This document shows, one piece after another, positions 22,999-28,753 of a DNA stretch of 28,753 nucleotides. Source of the DNA: Mycobacterium sp. DL (lineage in GTDB: Bacteria > Actinomycetota > Actinomycetes > Mycobacteriales > Mycobacteriaceae). A program made the translations under genes and the position numbers. The DNA lies in contig NZ_CP155797.1 of the NCBI RefSeq assembly GCF_039729195.1, positions 1 through 28,753 on the forward strand. Direction: 5' to 3'. Each line of letters opens with the position of its first letter. Positions within the stretch are counted from its first letter, which is position 1. The notes under the pieces are model-generated. The model saw nothing but the letters and a program-made list of their open reading frames with translations, was not told where the DNA came from and made no database searches.

Positions 22999-25900
22999 TC
23001 AGATGTCCAGGCCGTAGTCGTTGTCGAGGTCTCGTCCGCGGTCGCGGTGACGCTCGGTGACGTCGCGGATGCGGGTGAGTTGGTGCCAGCCGCGTTGGTG
23101 GGTGGCACGGTGGCGGTCGATGTCGGCGGCTAGTTCGGGGTCGGCGATGGTGAGTGCTGCGGCGCGGGCGGCGGGGTCGATGTCGTGGTGGTGAGCAGCC
23201 CAGGGGAGGTTGAGTCCGTCGAGGAGCCGACGCGAGGGGCCGGGTTGGTCGTCGTCAACGAGCAGCAGCCGGGCGTGATGGGCGGCGGCGTGCTGGGCGA
23301 TGCGGGCCAGGTCGGTGGGGCGCGCGGCTGCGGCGTTGTCGATGATGAGGACTGCGTCGCGGGGCATCGGGGTGGTGGTGAGCCGTTTGGGGTTGTAGGG
23401 GACGACCATCCATCCCCGCTCTGTGTATGGCGGCTCGGGTGTGGGGGAGACGACCACGACGGCGCGGTCGCGGGCCTTGGCGGCGGTGTGGGTGTCGGTG
23501 ATGAGTTGGTCGAGGTCCTCCCGGTTGCGGGAGTGGGCCGTGGTGACCGCGTGGGCGTAGGGCACCGCCAGCGGTCCGGCGGGCAGGGGGTCGCCGCCGT
23601 GGCGGCCAGCCACAGCGAGGATGTCGGCCAGGGCGCGATCGGCGGTCTGCTTTGCTGCGCGGTGGCGGTTGTCAGCGGTGCGGCCGCGGTCGTGCCGGTG
23701 GGCCCGCCGTAGGTCAGTGACGACGCGCCGGTGGTGGTCGAGGTGGTCGGTAACCTCGGCGGGCAGCTGGGTGTGTTCGGCTGCGGCAGCGGCGGTTTCG
23801 GCGATGGTGGCCGAGTCGCGGTCGCGTCCGAGGATGGTTCGCAGCGCGGCGGCGGCCTGCGCGGTGGTGCCGCGCACGCGGGTATGGGTGTCGATATCGG
23901 TGGTGGTGGGTGCGTGTTCGTGGTCGCGTTCTCCGGTGGGCTGCTCGTAGAGGTAGACGTTGTTGGTGTGGCGGCCGCGGGTCATGGCGACGTAGGCGGT
24001 GCGCCGGTTGGCCAGCCGTGAGGCCACGCCAAGTAGTGCGTGGGTGGTGTCGGCGGTGGCTCCTTGGGCTACGTGCACGGTGAGCACGTAGCCCAGGTGC
24101 ACGTGCTTGCGCAGGTACTCACCGCTGAACACGGCGATGGCATCGTCGCCGATGCGGCGGGCCGCGAGCCGGTTGTTGTCGGGGTCGACCTCGTCGAGGA
24201 CTTCCCAGCGGTTGCCGTTGCGGACCGGGGCGGGATCGGGTTGGCCGGCGCGGGCCGGGCGGATAGCGATGGTGGGGTCGCTGTCGCGGGTGACGATGAG
24301 GTCGCCGGCGGCGATGCGGTGCTGGCGCGCGGCGGCGACAGTGGGGGCATCCGGGTCGATGCGGTCGCGGTGGATGCGTTCGTTGAGTGGGTCGGCGACT
24401 TCCCAGCGATCGGCGATCAGCAGGGCGTCGCGGCCGGCGTCGAGATCGGCGCGCCAAGCGGCCAGGGCGTCATCGGCCATGGTGACTTCGTCACCGACGT
24501 TGAGTCGGCCGCTGCGGCGATACCAGCCCACGGCGCGGCGCACCGCGGCGGCGCCGCCGTGCCGTACCGCCAGGGAGGCGGATCGTTCGTCGGGGTCGCG
24601 CATCCGCCACACCTCGGACAGGTGTTGTGCCCAGGGCAGGTCGGTGCAGAGTTGTTCGAAAGTGCCGGCGCGTGCTTTGACCGGTTCGAGCTGGCGGGCA
24701 TCACCGACCGGAACAATTTTGACCCCGGCCTCGGTGGTCGCGGTCAACAACTCGCGCAGCTGCTGGGTGCCGACCATGCCCGCCTCGTCAACGACCACGA
24801 GGGTGGGTGCGGCAGTCAGCTGTAGGGTGCCGCGGCGGTGGCGCTCCAGTGCCGCCGCGATCGTCATGCCCGCGCCGCCGGCGTCCTCACTCATCGCCTG
24901 ATCGACGGCGCGGTGGGTAGGCGCGAGCACCAGCACATCGCCGCCGGTGCGGCGCATCGCCGCCCGCAGCGCTTTGAGGCTGTGCGTCTTGCCCGCGCCG
25001 GCGGGCGCGGACAGCGGCTGGATCAACCACGGCGAGGTGGCGATGTTGGTGATGGCCGCACGCTGATCCGGCGACAGCGCGGCGGTGTCATCACGGCGGA
25101 TGGGGATCACCGCGCGCTGCGATCGGGCCGGGGTCAAATCGATGATGGCGCGTTCCTCGGCGAGCAGCTCGGCGGCGGTGTAGCGCACCGATCCCTCCCG
25201 CTGATGCGGCGCACGCTCGGCGGTCACCGCAATCAAAACCTCGTCGGCCAGCGTCTCCACCAGCTCGCGCGGCGACACGCCAGCCGTGGCGGCGGCGCCC
25301 ACTGGCAGCCGGGCTGCGATGGCCTCGATGAGATCGGCGCGGGTGAACGTCGCCGCCGTATGGATGCCCGCGACCGCCTGGCGCGCCACCTCCCGCACAT
25401 CCACCCCGGCCGCGGCCCGACGCATCTCGCGGGCCTGCCGCTGCGCCTCGGCATCGATGCCGAAGCCGCGCGGATCGGCCGCCCAGCCGGCCCGCAACTG
25501 CGCCCGCGACAGACTCTCGGGCTTACGCGGGCGGGTCGCTTTCTGCGCCACGCCAAGCTGCGCCGCGGTCGGCTCCTCGTCGGCCAGCACAAGGTTGCCG
25601 CGCGCCCAGTCCTCGAGCTGGCTGGAACGCTGCGAGAACGCTTTGATGGTGGCGCGGTCAACGCCCGCCACTTCCGCCATGCCGGTGTCGGGATCGATCG
25701 GACCCCATTCCAGGGCAATCGAGTTGATCAAGTGCGACCGCAACGACGCTTGATAGATCATCCCGGCGGCGCGCGCTTCGTGGAACAGCGACGTGCCATC
25801 CAGCGACACCAGCCGGCCATCGGCGCGGGCTTGCCGGTTGGGCACGATCACGTGCGTATGCAGGTGTGGATCACCCGCGCGTGAGGTCTCGTGCTGAAAC

Positions 25901-26427
25901 GCCGCGGCCACGATCCCCGGCAGCCGCACAAGATCCTTGCGGCCAGTGTGCGGATTGTGCGTGCGCGTGTAACCGGCATGCGCGGCGAGATACTTCATCG
26001 CCTCGCCGATGGCGTAGGCGTGCGCATCAGCGACCGCCTTGTCGGTCACATCGTCACCGAGCGCACGCAACAACGACATCGATTTCGGCGCGCAAAACGT
26101 CAAATCGAACCCGTGCACCGACCCCTCACGGAAGGCCCGGCCAACCTCACCGCAGGGCGCCACCCCGTCGTCGAGCCACCGGGTTACCACGTCCAGATCG
26201 GCGTCGCCGCCGAGCGCCTCGACACGCGTCAACCCGACCAGTTCGGCGGCGCGCTGCGCGTCCTCACCGACCACCAACCATGTCGGCAACCGGGTCTCCG
26301 ACTCGCTGTAGTACTCGCCGAGGCCGCCGTTTCGAGCACGATCATCACGCGCCGCAGCCGTCGCCTCACGGGCGGTGTCGACGTAATACGACACCGACCA
26401 GCGGCCCAGCTTCGCGATCGTCAGCAC
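22999..26427 (-). CDS. traA: MobF-type conjugative relaxase/helicase (TraA/TrwC-like)
   Basis: 1142 residues from GTG 26427, which gives the standard relaxase opening VLTIAKLGRWSVSYYVDTA with catalytic tyrosines at 14 and 15; the frame is open to 26556 but has no such signature. The metal-binding histidines are in GDPHLHTHVIVPN (about 188-192). The RecD-like helicase half has Walker A APAGAGKTHSLKAL (about 477-481), Walker B LVVVDEAGM (about 547) and a C-terminal motif TVHVAQGATADTTHALLG. It would nick oriT, attach to the 5' end and unwind the strand. The C-terminal about 300 residues are His/Arg-rich. No coupling protein or T4SS is in the window, so mobilisation rather than self-transfer is supported. 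Confidence 0.93.
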   Translation of the reverse strand: MLTIAKLGRWSVSYYVDTAREATAAARDDRARNGGLGEYYSESETRLPTWLVVGEDAQRAAELVGLTRVEALGGDADLDVVTRWLDDGVAPCGEVGRAFREGSVHGFDLTFCAPKSMSLLRALGDDVTDKAVADAHAYAIGEAMKYLAAHAGYTRTHNPHTGRKDLVRLPGIVAAAFQHETSRAGDPHLHTHVIVPNRQARADGRLVSLDGTSLFHEARAAGMIYQASLRSHLINSIALEWGPIDPDTGMAEVAGVDRATIKAFSQRSSQLEDWARGNLVLADEEPTAAQLGVAQKATRPRKPESLSRAQLRAGWAADPRGFGIDAEAQRQAREMRRAAAGVDVREVARQAVAGIHTAATFTRADLIEAIAARLPVGAAATAGVSPRELVETLADEVLIAVTAERAPHQREGSVRYTAAELLAEERAIIDLTPARSQRAVIPIRRDDTAALSPDQRAAITNIATSPWLIQPLSAPAGAGKTHSLKALRAAMRRTGGDVLVLAPTHRAVDQAMSEDAGGAGMTIAAALERHRRGTLQLTAAPTLVVVDEAGMVGTQQLRELLTATTEAGVKIVPVGDARQLEPVKARAGTFEQLCTDLPWAQHLSEVWRMRDPDERSASLAVRHGGAAAVRRAVGWYRRSGRLNVGDEVTMADDALAAWRADLDAGRDALLIADRWEVADPLNERIHRDRIDPDAPTVAAARQHRIAAGDLIVTRDSDPTIAIRPARAGQPDPAPVRNGNRWEVLDEVDPDNNRLAARRIGDDAIAVFSGEYLRKHVHLGYVLTVHVAQGATADTTHALLGVASRLANRRTAYVAMTRGRHTNNVYLYEQPTGERDHEHAPTTTDIDTHTRVRGTTAQAAAALRTILGRDRDSATIAETAAAAAEHTQLPAEVTDHLDHHRRVVTDLRRAHRHDRGRTADNRHRAAKQTADRALADILAVAGRHGGDPLPAGPLAVPYAHAVTTAHSRNREDLDQLITDTHTAAKARDRAVVVVSPTPEPPYTERGWMVVPYNPKRLTTTPMPRDAVLIIDNAAAARPTDLARIAQHAAAHHARLLLVDDDQPGPSRRLLDGLNLPWAAHHHDIDPAARAAALTIADPELAADIDRHRATHQRGWHQLTRIRDVTERHRDRGRDLDNDYGLDI

Positions 26428-26794
26428 CCGCGCCCAACACCTCCCAACCCGGCCACCCACGGGCCAGGGAGCTCGCCGCCAGGCGCGCTCCCGCCTATGA
26501 TCGCACAACTTGTGCAAATGTGCCATGGTGTTGAGGCGCTGGGACAAGGTGAGCACTGTGGGGCCTGAACTGGTGTGGGGCGGTGGGGGTATCGAAGGGA
26601 AATGGGCTGGCTGTGGGTGAGCAGAGGAGAAGGTGGGGTTGACAACAACGAGGTATCGGGCGGGGCGAAGAGACAGGAGAAGGAATCAAGTAGCGCTGCG
26701 GAGTGGTGAAGAAGAAACACACGCGGGCGCGCCCGGTGTCACCGCCCGAAACTTAGGCACACTAGTTAGGTTGGCTTGAAAAGTGCGGGAGCAG
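26428..26794. other. Intergenic region with polypurine tract, candidate oriT/traA promoter
   Basis: Between the traA start and the end of the rep gene no supported gene exists. From about 26545 to 26725 the plus strand is strikingly purine-rich (runs such as GAAGGGAAATGGG and GACAGGAGAAGGAA). A TTGACA occurs at 26638. TTAGG is repeated around CACACTAG at about 26755. Strand-biased composition next to a relaxase start fits an origin of transfer or replication, but I see no nic-site consensus I could name. Confidence 0.35.
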
Positions 26795-28189
26795 TTAGCG
26801 CGCCGTTTCGGAACCGCTGGGCGCGTCGTCGTCGACGAGGCGATCGAGGTGACGGAAGAAGGCCTCGGCGTCGGCGTGCTCGGTGCACTCCTCGCGCCGC
26901 CAGCGCCGCACCGCAGCTGACCGAGTAATAGCCTGCTCGGGTTCGTTGGGAAGGGGCGGCGCCATGGGCTCGACGATAGACCGTCGCGCGTGTGCGTCTG
27001 AACGCGCGCACGGAGTGCGCGCAGGGCGGGTGCGTTGTGTGCGTTCGGTGAGCACCTGGCGGATGTGTTCGCGGGCGGCGGCGATGCGTGCCTGCGCTGC
27101 GTCGGTGAGCGTCGCCCTGGCCGGCGTCTGGTCGATGCGGGTGGCGGCGTAGCCGCCACCTTTCGGCGGTGCTGGTGGTGTGGTCCAGGTGAGCCGGCGT
27201 AGACGGCTGGACAGAAATGCGCCGGGACTGGTGATCTCGTCGGGCCAGTTCCAACCGCGGGTTCGCATGTCGGCGTCCAAGGCATCGGTGATTGCGCGTG
27301 CCGACCACAGCGCCGGGTCGATGCCCGCGGCGGTAAGCGCGTCGCAGATAGCGCCGATGTGGCCGCGGCCCAGACCGTGGGTACACGCGACCAGTTCGGC
27401 GGCGAGCCGCTGGGCGGCAAGTGGTCGCGGCGTGGTGCGCCAGTGCCGCGCTGGATTGGGTTTTTGTTGGGGACTATTGGCGGCGTGTGCGCGTGCGCGC
27501 ACGCTTGGTGAGTTGCTCCCTACGGGAGATAAAAGACCATCACCGCCTGACGGCGGTAGGTGGAAATCGTGCACAGGCTGATCGTCGGCCGGCCGGGGGT
27601 CCCGGCGCGACACCAGGTGGTACACCGAGGGGCGCCGGCCCACGCTGGGGGTGGTTGGCGAGCCGTGGCCGCGCTGTGCCTCCACGGCCCAGCGCGACAC
27701 TCGCAGCACCCGCCACGCCGCGGTCACCGTGCGCACGTCACAGCCCACTGTGTCGGCGATGGTGGCGCGAGTGACCGCCACGTGGCGGCCGGTGGCGTGA
27801 TCGGCGTGCTCGGCCATCACCGCCGCGATCGCCAACAACGTGGCCGCGGTCATCGACACCCGCTGCTCCGCGCACAGCTGGGCCAGCGCCGGTGACTGCG
27901 CCCACCGCCGCAGACCGTCCAACCATGACGCGCGACTCGTCCACATGGGCGCGCGATGTCCGACCGCGCTCGCGCCCGCGCGCAGCACCCAGTCCCGCCG
28001 ACCCTGCGCCGTCTGGGCGCGCTCGACGTGCGGGCTGTGCGCGGCATGGACCGCCCCGCCGAGCGGCGTCGGTGAAGAACACGCCCGATGAGTCGGTCGG
28101 GCGGTGAGAAGATCACGATTCGCGCACTTGCTGCGCGGCGTATCTGGTACTGCGGGCAGGCGTGCGCTACCGTGAGACGAGTCCAGCAA
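26795..28189 (-). CDS. Probable plasmid replication initiator (winged-helix protein)
   Basis: 464 residues. The frame begins at TTG 28189, the only start after an in-frame stop; AAAGGGA lies 7 bases upstream. ATG 27946 (MWTSRASWLDGLRRWAQ) is the fallback, but codon use looks coding well upstream of it. A winged helix-turn-helix reads HVAVTRATIADTVGCDVRTV, then TAAWRVLRVSRWAVEAQ. A middle linker is Pro/Ser-rich. The C-terminal half has a second helical domain (GLGRGHIGAICDALTAAGID, GWNWPDEITSPGAFLSSRL, RLTW). This layout, next to a relaxase in an actinobacterial plasmid, suggests replication initiation; a transcriptional regulator is the alternative. Confidence 0.55.
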   Translation of the reverse strand: MLDSSHGSARLPAVPDTPRSKCANRDLLTARPTHRACSSPTPLGGAVHAAHSPHVERAQTAQGRRDWVLRAGASAVGHRAPMWTSRASWLDGLRRWAQSPALAQLCAEQRVSMTAATLLAIAAVMAEHADHATGRHVAVTRATIADTVGCDVRTVTAAWRVLRVSRWAVEAQRGHGSPTTPSVGRRPSVYHLVSRRDPRPADDQPVHDFHLPPSGGDGLLSPVGSNSPSVRARAHAANSPQQKPNPARHWRTTPRPLAAQRLAAELVACTHGLGRGHIGAICDALTAAGIDPALWSARAITDALDADMRTRGWNWPDEITSPGAFLSSRLRRLTWTTPPAPPKGGGYAATRIDQTPARATLTDAAQARIAAAREHIRQVLTERTQRTRPARTPCARSDAHARRSIVEPMAPPLPNEPEQAITRSAAVRRWRREECTEHADAEAFFRHLDRLVDDDAPSGSETAR

Positions 28190-28193
28190 GACA

Positions 28194-28280
28194 CGTCCCT
28201 TTCAGGGGCAACGGGTGCGGACCCGGACCTGAGTTGGCGCTCAGGTCAGTACCTCAGACAAGGCCCCTACGGGGGCCTTC
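28194..28280. ncRNA. Four consecutive hairpins in front of the rep gene
   Basis: Perfect stems: CCCT/AGGG (28197-28207), GGGT/ACCC (28213-28224), GACCTGAG/CTCAGGTC (28226-28247) and AAGGCCCC/GGGGCCTT (28260-28279). Read on the minus strand this is the rep 5' leader, and the last stem (CCCT-GAA-AGGG) covers the AAAGGGA ribosome-binding site. Read on the plus strand it could be a small RNA starting after TACCGT at 28168 and ending at the strongest stem. The strand in use is not decided by sequence. Confidence 0.5.
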
Positions 28281-28390
28281 GTCATGTCAGCGGGCGAATC
28301 CGCACACCAGCTATTGAGATGTCACATCTGCCAAGGCCCAGCCGTCGAGCACGGAACAAACGAACTTGGTGGCCAGGCCCTGGCGGGGTC

Positions 28391-28753
28391 TCACATCGCC
28401 AGCGGCAAAACCTCCTCTACGCGATTGAGTGTGCGGGCGTACTGGGGTAGCCCGACATGGACCGCGAGGACGTCAGCGATGTGCGGGGAAACTTTGTGGT
28501 CGGGTGCTTCTGCCGTGAGCCGTTCAGATACCTCGCGGTGCGGGCGGACCATGATCCGGCCGTATTTATCACCCCGAAGCGCCTCGATCTGTCGGGTGGA
28601 GTTGATCGACGGCTGGTTTAGTTCTCGGACATGCTGGGGCAGCCCGACATACAAAGCGAGTACGTCTGCGACGTATTGCATAACCGAGGAGGCGCTGGCC
28701 TCTGAGGCCATTTCGACGATGCGTTGAGTGACCGCGGGATGGGTTTTGACCAT
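28391..28753 (-). CDS. Small protein with internal tandem duplication (possibly partial at window edge)
   Basis: 120 residues if it starts at the ATG on the last bases of the window; it could extend further. Two copies of one about 50-residue unit are visible: HPAVTQRIVEMASEASASSV, MQYVADVLALYVGLPQHVRE and HREVSERLTAEAPDHKVSPH, IADVLAVHVGLPQYARTL. The shared core is IADVLA.hVGLPQ.aR.LN. It is helical with a strand-like MV.PH start, so each unit may be a ribbon-helix-helix or similar DNA-binding module, and one chain would form an intramolecular dimer. Family not recognised. Its place beyond rep suggests copy control or a toxin-antitoxin component, unproven. Confidence 0.5.
   Translation of the reverse strand: MVKTHPAVTQRIVEMASEASASSVMQYVADVLALYVGLPQHVRELNQPSINSTRQIEALRGDKYGRIMVRPHREVSERLTAEAPDHKVSPHIADVLAVHVGLPQYARTLNRVEEVLPLAM

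Noticed and set aside
24040..24825. Plus-strand open frames opposite the relaxase
   Set aside because: They are shadows of the traA helicase region; composition is Gly/Val/Asp-rich with no domain.
28194..28280. Hairpin cluster as a 6C RNA
   Set aside because: C-rich segments lie in stems rather than in two loops of six or more Cs, so it does not fit that family as I know it.
1..28753. CRISPR arrays, tRNA or rRNA genes
   Set aside because: I saw no regularly spaced repeats with unique spacers, no tRNA-like cloverleaf with a TTCRA motif, and no rRNA sequence; a covariance-model scan would be decisive.

Overview
High-GC actinobacterial DNA, almost certainly Mycobacterium/Mycolicibacterium. The pointers are an MmpL transporter, a KstR-like TetR regulator, a 13E12-type DUF222/HNH protein behind a mycobacterial LexA box, an Rv3899c/Rv2082-like large protein, GTG/TTG starts, and several leaderless promoter/start arrangements. 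Plasmid functions (MobF relaxase, probable Rep, ParA with a ribbon-helix-helix partner, two serine resolvases, toxin-antitoxin debris) suggest a mobilisable plasmid or an integrated plasmid-like element. No type IV coupling protein or T4SS genes are present, so self-transfer cannot be inferred from this window.

Layout. (1) 310-4441: a tightly overlapping plus-strand operon with a one-TM protein, an 826-residue helical + Pro/Gly-rich + C-terminal domain protein, an unknown 298-residue protein, and a small VbhA-like antitoxin without its Fic toxin. A duplicated 17-bp motif and a hairpin/terminator follow. (2) About 4776-9612: a piece that looks like ordinary mycobacterial chromosome and is cut at both ends. 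It holds the C-terminal half of a thioesterase, a membrane protein with an apparent frameshift, the SOS-linked DUF222/HNH gene, a P450 with its 3Fe-4S ferredoxin, and the C-terminal half of an IlvD/Edd dehydratase. (3) 9613-15419: a TetR gene lacking its start, a resolvase/PD-(D/E)XK nuclease-like operon, an antitoxin-like ORF, a frameshifted membrane protein, a ParA/RHH partition operon with candidate centromere repeats on both sides, a small unknown gene, and the N-terminal half of a DUF3800-like gene whose C-terminal half lies at 4580-4775 on the other strand. (4) 15479-20408: a self-contained regulon of thioesterase-TetR, a DUF6188-like gene and mmpL. Each of the three transcription units is preceded by a 37-bp operator built from four alternating 7-bp half-sites. 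(5) 20409-22936: a second resolvase operon with a res-like repeat array and a frameshifted partner, then a decayed toxin-antitoxin zone containing an 85-bp repeat present twice. (6) 22999-28753, minus strand: the relaxase/helicase, a probable replication initiator behind a hairpin-rich leader, and a small protein made of two copies of one about 50-residue unit.

How the parts may work together. The Rep, ParA/RHH, resolvases and relaxase supply replication, segregation, multimer resolution and mobilisation. The KstR-like regulator probably controls itself, the thioesterase, the DUF6188-like gene and the MmpL exporter, presumably in response to a lipid or acyl ligand. The P450/ferredoxin and dehydratase look like passengers on captured chromosomal DNA. 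Function names come from recognising motifs and family character by eye; no database search was possible.
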